Shown: positions 26,592-36,404, counted from the first letter of the stretch. The stretch is 64,000 nt of DNA from Bacteroides propionicigenes (GCF_018390535.1 NZ_JAHBBW010000011.1:88664-152663); one strand, 5' to 3'. The notes: generated by a model from the sequence alone, not told the origin. A program made the numbers and translations.

Positions 26592-27164
26592 TTAATGGAT
26601 AATGAATTTGATTCCCAATCCGAATTGGGTTGTAAACAGATCCAGGGAACTTCCCCACAAGGCACGTTCCCGGATATTGGCAAGCAGGACAATGCGGTCT
26701 GTCAGGTAAGTCTCAAGTTCCAGGGTTATCGCACCGCCATAGACAAACGCATCCTTGGCGAGCAGCGTTGAGCCGTCATACAGCATCCTGTCTCCCCAAT
26801 TCACGGTTTCATAGCCGGCCAGTGCGGAACCGCCGATGGAGAGAAAGACCGTCCTGGTCGGGTCCGACAGGAATTTCAGGTAATAGCCGCCTTCTGCCGT
26901 GAACTGTGCGCAGGGCACATTCACGTTCCGGTACCCGTAATTCTTCATCAGATACTCGGTACCTATGACCCAACGGTCGGCTCTTTTGGTATATCCTGAA
27001 ACGGCAAATCCGGCATAATGATTCAAGGGGGATTTCGAGCCGTTCGCAAATCCTCCGCGCAGTTCCACGCCCTTCATCCCGGGCAGGTACCGCTGGGCAT
27101 GTGCCCGCCCCGGGAACAGGGCAAGCGACACGGCTGTAACGAATAGGAACAGATACTTCTTCAT
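26592..27164 (-). CDS. traO: TraO conjugal transfer protein
   Basis: 190 residues with a signal peptide ending GRAHAQ (about residue 24), then a beta-rich domain (GVELRGGFANGSKSPLNHYA, YLKFLSDPTRTVFLSIGGSA) of outer-membrane-protein character. Length and position between traN and traP match TraO of Bacteroides conjugative transposons, likely part of the outer-membrane side of the mating apparatus. Two bases separate it from traN. Confidence 0.85.
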   Translation of the reverse strand: MKKYLFLFVTAVSLALFPGRAHAQRYLPGMKGVELRGGFANGSKSPLNHYAGFAVSGYTKRADRWVIGTEYLMKNYGYRNVNVPCAQFTAEGGYYLKFLSDPTRTVFLSIGGSALAGYETVNWGDRMLYDGSTLLAKDAFVYGGAITLELETYLTDRIVLLANIRERALWGSSLDLFTTQFGLGIKFIIH

Positions 27165-27166
27165 GA

Positions 27167-28150
27167 CTACTTTACTTTAAGTCCGTTTATAACTCTGGCT
27201 CTCACGATATCTTCACTTTCCACGGTGAAGGTCTGGTGCCTTCCACCGCTTTTCTCATGCATTTCCACCACCAGCACCTTGTCCGAGGGAATGGTGAATT
27301 TGTCCAGGACGAAGACGGTGCGCCCGTCCTTTTTCCCTGCGACAGTTGTTACATAGTCGTAAGCACGCAAAGGAAATATCACCTGTTCCTGGATGGCGGT
27401 ACGTTTCATCACCTTCTTGTCCACAATCTTGAATGTCACGAAATCCACTTCATAAGGTACGTTGGACCGGTTCCTGATTTGTGTATGAAAGTACAGCAGC
27501 CCGTTATGGGTGTAAAGACCGCGCAGCAGGTACTGGATGCCGAACGCCTTGCTCCCGATATGCTTGATGTGCCCTTTGTTGTTCTTGTGGACGGACTTCG
27601 AGATGAGATATACCAGTTTCGGAGACTCGCTGCCGAGTTCCTTCAGGTAAATGTCAAGGGCGTTGTTGGGACGGTTCACTTCGCTTCCGTCATGGATGAA
27701 ATCCTTCATCTCGATGTTCAGCAACAACGGTTCTTCCGCATACTTTACATTGAATGTATAGAAACTTCCGCTTTCGGTTATCACGGACATGTTGGTCTCC
27801 TCACGGAAATTCTTTACGGTAGCCTTTACACGAATGACATTTTCCGCACCGTCCGCCTTGCCTGCAATGAGGTTCGGCGATCCGAGGTCCACATAACGCA
27901 CCGAAGACGGGAAGATGATATGCGTGGTCTTGTCGTAAGTCACTTCCAGACCGTACGGCGGTATCATCCGGTCGAAAGTGAGTTTTCGGGTCAGCCCGTG
28001 ATAGAGGTCCCCGTCTTCCTCTTTTTGGGGATACACTTCCTTGACCGGTGTGATTCCTTTGTTTACTACCGCTGCGCTGTCGGTTTCAGTCTGGGCAAAG
28101 GCGCCCATGGTGCCCCATGCAAGGGCAAGCATTACAAATAACTTTTTCAT
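27167..28150 (-). CDS. traN: TraN conjugal transfer protein (DUF4138)
   Basis: 327 residues: signal peptide (MKKLFVMLALAWGTMGAFAQ), then VTYDKTTHIIFPSSVRYVDL, the hallmark of the DUF4138/VirB9-like TraN family, which also contains NVIRVKATVKNF and a C-terminal EMHEKSGGRHQTF. It is expected in the periplasm/outer membrane as a channel core component with TraM and TraO. Confidence 0.9.
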   Translation of the reverse strand: MKKLFVMLALAWGTMGAFAQTETDSAAVVNKGITPVKEVYPQKEEDGDLYHGLTRKLTFDRMIPPYGLEVTYDKTTHIIFPSSVRYVDLGSPNLIAGKADGAENVIRVKATVKNFREETNMSVITESGSFYTFNVKYAEEPLLLNIEMKDFIHDGSEVNRPNNALDIYLKELGSESPKLVYLISKSVHKNNKGHIKHIGSKAFGIQYLLRGLYTHNGLLYFHTQIRNRSNVPYEVDFVTFKIVDKKVMKRTAIQEQVIFPLRAYDYVTTVAGKKDGRTVFVLDKFTIPSDKVLVVEMHEKSGGRHQTFTVESEDIVRARVINGLKVK

Positions 28151-28173
28151 GTTGATTGAATTTTAATGGGTTG

Positions 28174-29442
28174 TCATTGATTGTCATTCTGATAAAGCAT
28201 CAGGGTGTAACCGGATTTGAGATGCACCTTCTCTTCACGCATCTTCCGGGAGATGTACTGTGAAACACCCTGTATGGCACCCTTCCCGAGTTCGGAAAGT
28301 AGCTGGTCGCCTGCCGACTGGTTGGTGATGGAGATGCTCGTGCCGAGATTCTGCCCCAGATTGGCGGCAACCTCCTTGACAGCGTTTGCTTCCATGGATC
28401 CCGGAATGAAGATGCCTTCCTGTCCGTCATTGTCATACACGGCAAGTTTCACGGGGATGATGGTACCGCCATATTCCACCTGAAGGATGTTGACGTGAAG
28501 CCTTTCTCCCTGTATGCGCCCTTCTCCGATGAGCAAGGAGTTTTTGGGAAGGACATGCTTTCCTACACGCATCGCTTCCAGCAGTCTCATCCTCACACCC
28601 TGACCGCTGATTACAGTCTGGTTCCCGTGGATGCAGGCACATATGGTATTCCTCACGTCTTTTTCATTCCTGTGACCAATCGGGGTATGGAATCTTTCCG
28701 CCAATGTCCTTCCCGTTAATGACACGGAATCCCGGACCGGTTGCGGCAACGATGAAACCACGGGAGTGGAGACCAGCCCGACGGGAACGGCCTTCATGTT
28801 TCCATCCCGTCCGGCTTCTTCATCCTCCGGGCGGCTGTCCATCCTTTTGCCGCCATTACCCGGCATGTATTTGGCTGCGAGCTCGTAGGACTTTTCCAAA
28901 AGTGCCACCTGTTCCTCATAACCCGGCTGTGCATTCTGTGCGGCAACCGTCTGCTTCAGTTGTTCCACCTCGGCTTTCAAGGCCTCCTTTTCCGGGTCTT
29001 CCTGCGGTGACTCGTAAAAGTTGCCGAGAGTCCTGTTGATGTCATTGTAGGCGGAGACGGATGAAGAGCGGGCTTCATTCCTACTGTCACTTGCACGTGG
29101 ACTGCCATCCTTGGTATCCGCATCCGATGACAATGCCACGACAGCTCCGGAGTTTTCATCCGCAACACCTGAGAAGTCTCCCAGTGTACGCATTTTTTCC
29201 GCCTGTTTGCGCTTTATGTCAGCCTGCTCGTAGGCGGCAATCTTGTCTTCCTCTATGTCGGCTCCTCTCGGGTCAGGCAGTTCGGTGTTGAAGCCCGCAT
29301 TTTTCTCCTCCTTTTGTTTGTCCTCTTCGGACGGTGCGAAAATGAACCACATCGCACCGAGGAAGAGAAGGAACATCCCGGCAAAAACCAGGTATTTCCT
29401 GATTTCCAGCCTCTGTTTTAATTTATTAATATCATTACTCAT
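28174..29442 (-). CDS. traM: TraM conjugal transfer protein (VirB10-like role)
   Basis: 422 residues. One membrane segment near the N-terminus (YLVFAGMFLLFLGAMWFIF, about 18-36), a long low-complexity periplasmic linker with a coiled coil (KEALKAEVEQLKQTVAAQN), and a C-terminal domain with LTGRTLAERFHTPI, ICACIHGNQTVISGQGVRM and LLIGEGRIQGERLHV, the conserved TraM core. It overlaps traL by eight bases. Such proteins link inner and outer membrane parts of the type IV secretion channel. Confidence 0.9.
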   Translation of the reverse strand: MSNDINKLKQRLEIRKYLVFAGMFLLFLGAMWFIFAPSEEDKQKEEKNAGFNTELPDPRGADIEEDKIAAYEQADIKRKQAEKMRTLGDFSGVADENSGAVVALSSDADTKDGSPRASDSRNEARSSSVSAYNDINRTLGNFYESPQEDPEKEALKAEVEQLKQTVAAQNAQPGYEEQVALLEKSYELAAKYMPGNGGKRMDSRPEDEEAGRDGNMKAVPVGLVSTPVVSSLPQPVRDSVSLTGRTLAERFHTPIGHRNEKDVRNTICACIHGNQTVISGQGVRMRLLEAMRVGKHVLPKNSLLIGEGRIQGERLHVNILQVEYGGTIIPVKLAVYDNDGQEGIFIPGSMEANAVKEVAANLGQNLGTSISITNQSAGDQLLSELGKGAIQGVSQYISRKMREEKVHLKSGYTLMLYQNDNQ

Positions 29443-29740
29443 TTTCTTTCTGATTGAATCGGTTAAAAAACTCTTCCATCTCCTGCACCCTTTTATCCGG
29501 GAGTGTATCGGCAGGAACGATATCCGGAATGTCCAACGGGGCTATCTCAATGATGTCCCGCTGTACATCTTCCCGCCCGATGTCATAGATGGCGCGGAAA
29601 ATCAGATAGAAATTTCCGAGAGCAAACAGGACAGCCAGCACGATGACTGTCAACATTCTCTTTTCCGGAGAAAGCCCGGCACACAAACCCCGAAGCTTTT
29701 CTGCAACGGTTTCCTTGATTCTTACAAACATTTGTTTCAT
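29435..29740 (-). CDS. traL: TraL conjugal transfer protein (DUF3989)
   Basis: 101 residues with a single membrane segment (MLTVIVLAVLFALGNFYLIF, about 28-47) and an acidic tail that contains ERVQEMEEFFNRF-type helices. Size, topology and place between traK and traM match TraL. Its 3' end overlaps traM by eight bases, implying coupled translation. Confidence 0.85.
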   Translation of the reverse strand: MKQMFVRIKETVAEKLRGLCAGLSPEKRMLTVIVLAVLFALGNFYLIFRAIYDIGREDVQRDIIEIAPLDIPDIVPADTLPDKRVQEMEEFFNRFNQKENE

Positions 29741-29752
29741 ACATTCAAAATT

Positions 29753-30376
29753 TTAACGGTCATACACTTTGATATCCCTGTTCTCCACCACACGGAAGGC
29801 TTCAAGGATGAAACCGTGCGGATTATTGTCGCTGCGGGTGGAGTTCAGCAGCCTGCCACGTGTGACAAGGCTGCGTTCGGTCACACTCTTCTCCCTGATA
29901 ATGGAGAGTTTCGCATAGGTCACGACCTCATACGGATAGGTATTGAAATCGCACCTGACACTGTCAATCCCAATCCGCTGGCTCATGTTTCCCGAAATGA
30001 TCCGGTTGTAATATCCCTGCTCTGCCAAATCCACATAATGGGCATAGGCAGAACGGTCACTGAGGAACATGGCCCGTTGGATATTACCCTCAATCGCACT
30101 CTTGTCAGGGGATAACGTAAAGAACAGTTCATGGAACCTCCTGACATGCTCCCTTGCCTCCACCGGACGGTTCTGCTCCAAGTCCTGTGAAAGGGCCAGC
30201 ATCAACGACTTTCCTTCATCCAGAACATAGATCTTCTCCCGTTGCGCTTCCGCAAAAGTGTAAGCCTTCCATACGGAAAAAAACACAAGTAGCGTGCATA
30301 CACACAGATAGACAATCCCGAACAGACGCAGCTGTCGGAAGCTGGTCTCGATATTCTTCAATGATTTGAATTCCAT
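29753..30376 (-). CDS. traK: TraK conjugal transfer protein (VirB8-like role)
   Basis: 207 residues. Starts MEFKSLKNIETSFRQLRLFG, the conserved TraK opening, followed by one membrane segment (VYLCVCTLLVFFSVWKAYTF) and a periplasmic domain (MSQRIGIDSVRCDFNTYPYE). The short cytoplasmic tail plus periplasmic fold matches VirB8-type scaffold proteins. Between traJ and traL with the usual spacing. Confidence 0.9.
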   Translation of the reverse strand: MEFKSLKNIETSFRQLRLFGIVYLCVCTLLVFFSVWKAYTFAEAQREKIYVLDEGKSLMLALSQDLEQNRPVEAREHVRRFHELFFTLSPDKSAIEGNIQRAMFLSDRSAYAHYVDLAEQGYYNRIISGNMSQRIGIDSVRCDFNTYPYEVVTYAKLSIIREKSVTERSLVTRGRLLNSTRSDNNPHGFILEAFRVVENRDIKVYDR

Positions 30377-30399
30377 TCTGTAAATGTTTTATACTGTTA

Positions 30400-31404
30400 T
30401 TATTTGATAAGCCTTCCGGCAATGTTTCCCACCGCTGCTCCTGCCGTACCAGCCACCAGGGAACCGGCCTGGGATGCCCTTTGGTTCACATTCTTGAGGT
30501 AGTTGCCTGCACCGCCTCCGGCCTGCACAATCCAGTTTGATACGGTCGGTATGGTGAAATACCCGATGATGCCGATAATGAGGAAAGTGATGTAAACCGC
30601 GTTTGAACTGTCGGGGATGAAATCCGGATCGGAAAGCCGCTCGATATCCCTCTGTAGCATCAGCACCTGGATTCTCGCCAGCACACTGCTGAACAGGTCG
30701 CTGACAGGAAGCCAAAGGTAGATGCTGATATAGCGGACGAACCACTGGCTGAGAGAAGCTTGGAAACCGTCCCAGCAGGAGATGGCGAAAGAAACCGGAC
30801 CGAGTATCGAAAGGACTATCAGGAAGAATGTCCTCAGCGTGTCGATGACCAGCGCCGCCGCATTGAACAGAAGTTCCAGCAGTTCCCGGAAGAAATTCTG
30901 TACGGCCCTTTTCATGTTGTACATCGCGCGGTCCACATACATCCCGCAGGCTTCTATAGCGTCAAACGCACCCAGCTCGTCCAGCCTGTTGTCAAAAGTC
31001 TCCTTGTCGACCAGATAGGCTGTCTCGGGATTCCGTTTCATCGCCTCAATCTCCAGCTTGTCCTTCTGTGCCCGGTACTCGTTCATGTCAAAGGTCTGCG
31101 ACTCCAATATGGTATGGGTCCCTTTCACGACGGGCGAGAGGATGCTGTTCAGCGTACCCAGAACGAGTGTCGGAAAGAACATGATACAAAGCCCCAAAGC
31201 GAACGGACGCAAAAGCGGAAAGACATCCACAGGCTCGGCACGTGCCAGAGCCTGCCATACACGATACGCCACATAGAAAAGCGCTCCCAGACCGGCAAGG
31301 CCTCTTGCCACACCGGTCATCTTTGAGCAGAGCGGCATCATTTCCACATACAGATTCTGTAAAATCTGATGCAGGTTGTCAAAATCTATAGCCAACAATA
31401 ACAT
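30400..31404 (-). CDS. traJ: TraJ conjugal transfer protein (polytopic, VirB6-like role)
   Basis: 334 residues with several membrane segments (GLAGLGALFYVAYRVWQAL; FALGLCIMFFPTLVLGTL; FFLIVLSILGPVSFAIS; YITFLIIGIIGYFTIPTV). The N-terminus IDFDNLHQILQNLYVEMMPL is conserved in Bacteroides TraJ. The final Ala/Gly-rich part (VAGTAGAAVGNIAGR) is typical. Likely inner-membrane channel component. Confidence 0.9.
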   Translation of the reverse strand: MLLLAIDFDNLHQILQNLYVEMMPLCSKMTGVARGLAGLGALFYVAYRVWQALARAEPVDVFPLLRPFALGLCIMFFPTLVLGTLNSILSPVVKGTHTILESQTFDMNEYRAQKDKLEIEAMKRNPETAYLVDKETFDNRLDELGAFDAIEACGMYVDRAMYNMKRAVQNFFRELLELLFNAAALVIDTLRTFFLIVLSILGPVSFAISCWDGFQASLSQWFVRYISIYLWLPVSDLFSSVLARIQVLMLQRDIERLSDPDFIPDSSNAVYITFLIIGIIGYFTIPTVSNWIVQAGGGAGNYLKNVNQRASQAGSLVAGTAGAAVGNIAGRLIK

Positions 31405-31423
31405 AATGAAAGCGGATTAGGAA

Positions 31424-32053
31424 TTACCAATAACGTTCGTTCGGTGAGCCGTAGAGTGCCATCACGCGGTCTAGGTCGTTCTGTTTCTTGGCGCGCAGGT
31501 AGGACACCCCGATGTTCTTGTTGGTGTAATACTGTACCAGACTGCGGTTTTGCAACATGTCGTTGTAGCAGCGGTCGATGATATCCATCCTTTCCTTGTC
31601 GTTCATGGAAAGCCCGTTCTCGTTGACCACCGTCTTCAAATCGTTCAGCAAATGGGCACTTTCTTCCAGCAGTTTGGTGTATCCCAAAGCAATCGCGCTC
31701 AGTTCTTCCGGCGTAAAATACGGGTCGCTGAGCATACGCTCGAAGCTGGTGACATAGATGTCCGTGATATCGCCCACCATCAGGATGGTCTGCTGGACTT
31801 TGCGGGCATCACGGACAAGGTTCTTGACCTTGCGAAGCCCGTCGTAATACTCCTTGCCCTGCTGGTAGATTTTCACGGTTTCCTGAAAACTATTCGCCAT
31901 ATTGGTGGCAGTGGAGGATGTGTGAACGATGTTCTTGGCAGCATTGATGATTCCCTGCGCCAGATTGCCCGGGTCGCTCACTACCCATTGGGCTTTCGCT
32001 GTGAGGCTGACAAGGAAGCAGCCCATGCACAGCATAAGAATTTTCTTTTTCAT
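31424..32053 (-). CDS. traI: TraI conjugal transfer protein (DUF4141)
   Basis: 209 residues with a signal peptide (MKKKILMLCMGCFLVSLTAKAQ) and a helical domain: WVVSDPGNLAQGIINAAKN and later VQQTILMVGDITDIYVTSFE. This is the DUF4141/TraI protein of Bacteroides tra operons, analogous to VirB5-like periplasmic factors. It precedes traJ by 19 bases. Confidence 0.88.
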   Translation of the reverse strand: MKKKILMLCMGCFLVSLTAKAQWVVSDPGNLAQGIINAAKNIVHTSSTATNMANSFQETVKIYQQGKEYYDGLRKVKNLVRDARKVQQTILMVGDITDIYVTSFERMLSDPYFTPEELSAIALGYTKLLEESAHLLNDLKTVVNENGLSMNDKERMDIIDRCYNDMLQNRSLVQYYTNKNIGVSYLRAKKQNDLDRVMALYGSPNERYW

Positions 32054-32092
32054 GATGTTTCTATTTTTAATTGTGAATAATTCTGTTAAAAG

Positions 32093-33145
32093 TCAGATTC
32101 CCATTTTCCGCCCTTTGGACGGCGGGTTCCGGAGGATGGTCCGTTGCGCCTGTCTCGGTCGGTTCTCTATTCCGGAATTCTCCCTCTTGCGTCTGATGGA
32201 GGCGAAGAGTTCGTCTGCATACGGCCTGCGTCCGGTCATTCTGACGAAACGGGCATCCAGCTCCCGGTAGGCTTTCTCTGCCTGACACGAGCGTTCCGTC
32301 GCGGAAACGTTCTTGTCTATGCCGTACTTGGCGAGAAAATCAGGACTGATTTGCAGGATGTCGTGAACCACATCCGGTGAGGCCGCAATCCGTCCCAAAA
32401 TCTCCAGTTCTCCATCCAGTCTTTCCAAATAGAAATCCGGCAGACGGACATCCTTGATGCTTTCCGCAGCCTTTTCCGCATTCCTGCACAGACGGCTTTC
32501 CAATATCACCCCCTCATCATATGCTGGTTCCGGCCCGGAACGGTTCAGCCTGTCAAGCCTGTCATAATCATCCGCAAGCCCGTACCTGAGTGCCACATAC
32601 CGTGAAGGTGGCATAAGATGCACGGCCAGGTTGCAGAGTTCCCACATGTCGCTCTCTTTCCGATGGAAGTCCAGAATCCGGACAGATGACCGCACTTCTT
32701 GCGGTGACGGACGTTCCTGCTTGCTTTCCGGATTTTCCTTCGAGTAAACATCCTGCATGAATGTGTACATGGCAAGCATTCGGTGGACAGGGACGGCTTC
32801 TTCAGGTCTGATATCCATAAGCCGGGAACCGTTCTTCTCCATGAAATAAGTATCTTTCAATGCCTCCATCAGTTCCGACCTGTCCGTTTCCGCCGTTTTT
32901 TCCGGTGTCGGGAACAGGTACGAGGCTGACAACAGGCAGGAGACTTGGGTAATCACATCCTCCGACTTCCTGTACCGCCTGACCAGTTCCGACAGCTTCC
33001 GGTACTCCTTTTTCCGGACAAGTACCCTTGTCTGTTTCATCACTTCCGTCAACTCCTTGAGGCGCGGCTCGTCCAGATAGCGGCGCTGCTGTTCTTTTAT
33101 CCATTCTTTCATTTCCATGATTCGTGATTGTTTTTCGGTTTTCAT
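32093..33145 (-). CDS. Unknown tra-operon protein, 350 aa (traH position)
   Basis: Helical, charged, cytoplasmic protein. N-terminus is basic (MEMKEWIKEQQRRYLDEPRL), the middle has EEAVPVHRMLAMYTFMQDVY, and the basic C-terminus reads ENRPRQAQRTILRNP. No motif is recognised. It overlaps the traG stop by four bases (ATGA), so it is translationally coupled to the ATPase, and it lies where traH would be in CTnDOT nomenclature. I cannot confirm homology. Confidence 0.65.
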   Translation of the reverse strand: MKTEKQSRIMEMKEWIKEQQRRYLDEPRLKELTEVMKQTRVLVRKKEYRKLSELVRRYRKSEDVITQVSCLLSASYLFPTPEKTAETDRSELMEALKDTYFMEKNGSRLMDIRPEEAVPVHRMLAMYTFMQDVYSKENPESKQERPSPQEVRSSVRILDFHRKESDMWELCNLAVHLMPPSRYVALRYGLADDYDRLDRLNRSGPEPAYDEGVILESRLCRNAEKAAESIKDVRLPDFYLERLDGELEILGRIAASPDVVHDILQISPDFLAKYGIDKNVSATERSCQAEKAYRELDARFVRMTGRRPYADELFASIRRKRENSGIENRPRQAQRTILRNPPSKGRKMGI

Positions 33146-35661
33146 GTGATTCCAATCCCTTTCACCTGGCTTCGCTTGCTATCGGCCAACTGCCTGATGG
33201 CAAGCTCTATATTGCCTCCGAGTTTCTCCGTAAGCCGCATCAGCTCAAGTTTTTCGGTCTCTTCTGTGGTGTAGCAGACGTACTCCTCAAGTGAAACCTC
33301 CGTAGCATAGACTGCTGACTGTGAGCCTCCGAGACCAATCCACACTTCCTTGTACTTTCGGGAAGGATTGTTTGCCATGTTGATGGAAAGTATCTGCGCC
33401 CGCTCCTTGTCGGTCAGACCGAGCAAGGTCTGGATCTCATCGAACTTGTTCATATACTTGCGCTGGTCAAGGAGAATCTTACAGTCACTATTATTAATGA
33501 TGGTGCCCTTGACAATCGGAGAAGAAATGATGTCCTCTACTTCCTGGGTCACGACCACGGCCTCGCCGAAAAACTTTCGGACGGTCTTGAAAAGGTAGCG
33601 GATATAGTTGCTCATATTGGCGGATGCCAATGCCTTCCAGCACTCTTCGATAAGGATTATTTTCCGGATACCTTTCAACTTGCGCATCTTGCTGATAAAA
33701 GTCTCCATGATGATGATGGTGACAATCGGAAGTAGCACCTTGTTGTCACGGATATTGTCCAGCTCGAAGACAATAAACCGTTTGCCAAGCAAATCAAGCT
33801 GTCTGTCGGAATTCAACAGGAAGTCATACTCGCCACCCTTGTAATAAGGTTCCAGCACATTCAGGAATCCCCACACGTCAAAATCCTTCTCACGGGTTCG
33901 CTTCTCTTTCAGGATATCCTGATACTCGTCACGGATAAACTCATAGAAGGTATCGAAGGAGGGTTTTATGCTGCTGTCCCTGCGGATTTTCTCCAGAAAA
34001 AGATTGACCGCATTAGATAGTGCCACCTCCTCGGCACGTGTCGGCGGCTCGTCGTCACGCTTCCACAGGGTAAGGATAAGCGTCTTGATGGACTCTTTCT
34101 TCTCGATGTCGAAAATTCCGTCTTCCACATAGAAAGGATTGAAGGCGATGGGATTATCCTCCTCGTAGGTGAAATAAATCCCGTCCTCGCCGTGTGTCCT
34201 CGCGTGGATCAGGTTGCACAGCCCCTGGTAGGAGTTGCCCGTATCCACCAATAGCACGTGTGTCCCTTGCTCGTAATATTGCCTCACCATATGGTTGGTA
34301 AAGAAGGACTTGCCCGAGCCGGACGGGCCGAGGATAAATTTGTTCCTGTTCGTGATGGTGCCGTTCTTCATCGGCAGGTCGGAAATGTCCAGATGGACCG
34401 GCTTTCCGGTCAGGCGGTCCACCATACGGATGCCGAACGGAGAGAGCGAATCCTTATAGGAGGTTTCCCCGATGAACAGGCATAGGGCCTGCTCAATAAA
34501 GGTGTGGAAACTCTCCTCGGACGGGAAATCTCCGGCATTGCCGGGTATTGCCGCCCAGAACAGAGTCGGCACATCCACCGTGTTGTGACGCGGTTTCGCT
34601 TCCATCAACGCCAGCTGGCTACCTACATCGTTCTTGATGCGCTTCAACTTTTCCCGGTCATCGCTCCAGGCCATGACATTGCAGTGTGCGCGGATGGAGG
34701 TCAGCCCCTTGCTGTGCGCCTCGTTCAGGTACTCTTCAATCCATTCGCGGTTGATCTGGTTGGAACGGCTGTAACGGGAAAGCGAATGCATGTTCCGTGC
34801 AGTCTGCTCGAATTTCCTGAGAATTTCCGCCGAATCATCAATGAAGAGGTACTGGTTCACCACATGGTTGCAGGTAAGCAGAATGCCTATCGGTGCGGCA
34901 AAGGACAGCCGACAGTCGCTCCGGTCTGTCGAGAGCCTTTCATACCGGCAGTCGGTTGACACGTTCGACGGCAGGTCTTCCGGATCGGAAAGCGTATGAA
35001 GGCACAGGTAGTTGTCGCCCACCTTCATTTCCCCGGCACCGAGTGACAGATCCTGCAAGCAGGTAGCATCTTCCTGCGACATGGAAAAATACTTCTCGAT
35101 GATGCCGGCGGAATTTTTGCTCCCGATGATTTCCTCATCCGTCAGGCGGATGATACGTAGCAGGCCGCTGTCGTTCACGATGCGTTCGAATTGTCCGCAA
35201 CACTCCATGAACCGGGTGACGGTTTCCTTGTCCTGCATTTCCTTGGGGATAATGAATCCCCTTGTAAGTGCATTGAAACTGCTGGTTGTCCGGCTGTGCT
35301 CCTTCGTGGTTTTCGTAAGGAACAGGTAACAGGTATGCTGCAAATACGGCCGCTCGTTGAAATGGCGTTCGAAACTGCGGCTCAGAAAGCTCAGGTCTTC
35401 CTTGCAAATATCCGGTTTATATCCCTCTTCGATGAAGAAGTCCTGCTTGTGTACGATGCTGTAGTTCGGCAAGACCTTTACCGCTTTTGCCCAGGTGGAG
35501 TGCATGGACTCGTACTCGGCACGTGTCAGCGTGAACAGTTCCGGCAGTTCCACCCGGTATGCTACGGTGATGTCCGCATCCTTGCTGATGATGCAGCCGT
35601 TCTCCACGGACAACAGTGGGAACTTGCTTTCCAGCGTGGCTGTTTTCATTACGTTTTTCAT
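33142..35661 (-). CDS. traG: TraG conjugation ATPase (VirB4 family)
   Basis: 839 residues, full length. The N-terminal half matches the TraG/VirB4 opening (ENGCIISKDADITVAYRVEL, then FNALTRGFIIPKEM). Walker A FILGPSGSGKSFFTNHMV is near residue 440; Walker B-type KIILIEECWKALAS is near 670, followed by VVVTQEVEDIISSPIVKGT. These ATPases power channel assembly and pilus subunit handling at the inner membrane. It overlaps both neighbours by four bases, so translation is tightly coupled within the tra operon. Confidence 0.95.
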   Translation of the reverse strand: MKNVMKTATLESKFPLLSVENGCIISKDADITVAYRVELPELFTLTRAEYESMHSTWAKAVKVLPNYSIVHKQDFFIEEGYKPDICKEDLSFLSRSFERHFNERPYLQHTCYLFLTKTTKEHSRTTSSFNALTRGFIIPKEMQDKETVTRFMECCGQFERIVNDSGLLRIIRLTDEEIIGSKNSAGIIEKYFSMSQEDATCLQDLSLGAGEMKVGDNYLCLHTLSDPEDLPSNVSTDCRYERLSTDRSDCRLSFAAPIGILLTCNHVVNQYLFIDDSAEILRKFEQTARNMHSLSRYSRSNQINREWIEEYLNEAHSKGLTSIRAHCNVMAWSDDREKLKRIKNDVGSQLALMEAKPRHNTVDVPTLFWAAIPGNAGDFPSEESFHTFIEQALCLFIGETSYKDSLSPFGIRMVDRLTGKPVHLDISDLPMKNGTITNRNKFILGPSGSGKSFFTNHMVRQYYEQGTHVLLVDTGNSYQGLCNLIHARTHGEDGIYFTYEEDNPIAFNPFYVEDGIFDIEKKESIKTLILTLWKRDDEPPTRAEEVALSNAVNLFLEKIRRDSSIKPSFDTFYEFIRDEYQDILKEKRTREKDFDVWGFLNVLEPYYKGGEYDFLLNSDRQLDLLGKRFIVFELDNIRDNKVLLPIVTIIIMETFISKMRKLKGIRKIILIEECWKALASANMSNYIRYLFKTVRKFFGEAVVVTQEVEDIISSPIVKGTIINNSDCKILLDQRKYMNKFDEIQTLLGLTDKERAQILSINMANNPSRKYKEVWIGLGGSQSAVYATEVSLEEYVCYTTEETEKLELMRLTEKLGGNIELAIRQLADSKRSQVKGIGIT

Positions 35662-35990
35662 GCTTTTCTGTTTTTAATGGTTGGAGAAAACAACCGGAGG
35701 AACTTTCTCCGGCTGATGATGTAGCGGGGATGGCTGCGCAGCGCATGGAGTTTCATAAGGCCCCATTCACCGTATTTCGAATTCATCCTGAAAGTGACCC
35801 AGACCAGCACCGATGCGGAAACGACCCCGAAACCGATGCAGACCCACTGGTCGATACCTGCCATGTACATGACGACGAAGATTACGAACAACGCGAGCAA
35901 TCCTCCCGCAAAGATGAACAGGTACTGGCTCTTGAGTCCCTTGAACTCCGGGCTGCGCCCAATCCCCTTGTTGACATTGAATTCCGCCAT
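35658..35990 (-). CDS. traF: TraF conjugal transfer protein (DUF4133)
   Basis: 110 residues from Met 35990 (MAEFNVNKGIGRSPEFKGLK), preferred over the upstream in-frame start at 36029 because that would run into traE. Two membrane segments (YLFIFAGGLLALFVIFVVMY and WVCIGFGVVSASVLVWVTF) and a conserved basic C-terminus (KFLRLFSPTIKNRKA). VirB3-like partner of the TraG ATPase. Confidence 0.9.
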   Translation of the reverse strand: MAEFNVNKGIGRSPEFKGLKSQYLFIFAGGLLALFVIFVVMYMAGIDQWVCIGFGVVSASVLVWVTFRMNSKYGEWGLMKLHALRSHPRYIISRRKFLRLFSPTIKNRKA

Positions 35991-35991
35991 A

Positions 35992-36288
35992 TTACAGGAA
36001 GAATGAGCGTAAGATGGTGGCGGCGACAATCAGGAAGATACACGCACCGAACCAGCTGGCGGCAGTCTTTGAGGTATCCGGGTCGCCTGACGAGAACTTG
36101 GAATAGACCTTCACGCCTCCGATAAGGCCGATAACGGCACCGATGGCGTAAATCAGCTTGGTGCCGGGATCGAAATACGAAGTGACCATATTGGTAGCTT
36201 CCGTAATTCCACCGATACCGTTGCCCTGGGCAAATGCCCCCATTGAAACCAGCAGCGTCATGGCTGCCAAAAAGAATCTTTTTTTCAT
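35992..36288 (-). CDS. traE: TraE conjugal transfer protein (DUF4134)
   Basis: 98 residues: signal peptide (MKKRFFLAAMTLLVSMGAFA), then a VirB2-pilin-like pair of hydrophobic helices (MVTSYFDPGTKLIYAIGAVI, ASWFGACIFLIVAATILRSF). First gene of the traE-to-lysozyme operon. Its start lies 45 bases downstream of the predicted -7 box at 36333-36340. Confidence 0.9.
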   Translation of the reverse strand: MKKRFFLAAMTLLVSMGAFAQGNGIGGITEATNMVTSYFDPGTKLIYAIGAVIGLIGGVKVYSKFSSGDPDTSKTAASWFGACIFLIVAATILRSFFL

Positions 36289-36332
36289 GTGTCGAAACTT
36301 TTAATTAGTGAGACAAAAAATGATTTCGACTG

Positions 36333-36404
36333 CGAATATATAGTGCTTAATTTATTGATTTACAAACTGTACGATATGTGACACCGTATGACATCACGTT
36401 ACAT
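36333..36404 (-). promoter_or_regulatory. Predicted traE operon promoter with upstream ACGTGATG box
   Basis: Minus strand: box ACGTGATG (36399-36392), then 55 bases to TTCG of the -7-like TATATTCG (36340-36333). The region AATCAAT ... CTATATAT around it resembles the DUF3945-topB promoter at 52300-52343. One base of the -7 box departs from TAnnTTTG, so activation by a bound factor is plausible. Confidence 0.55.
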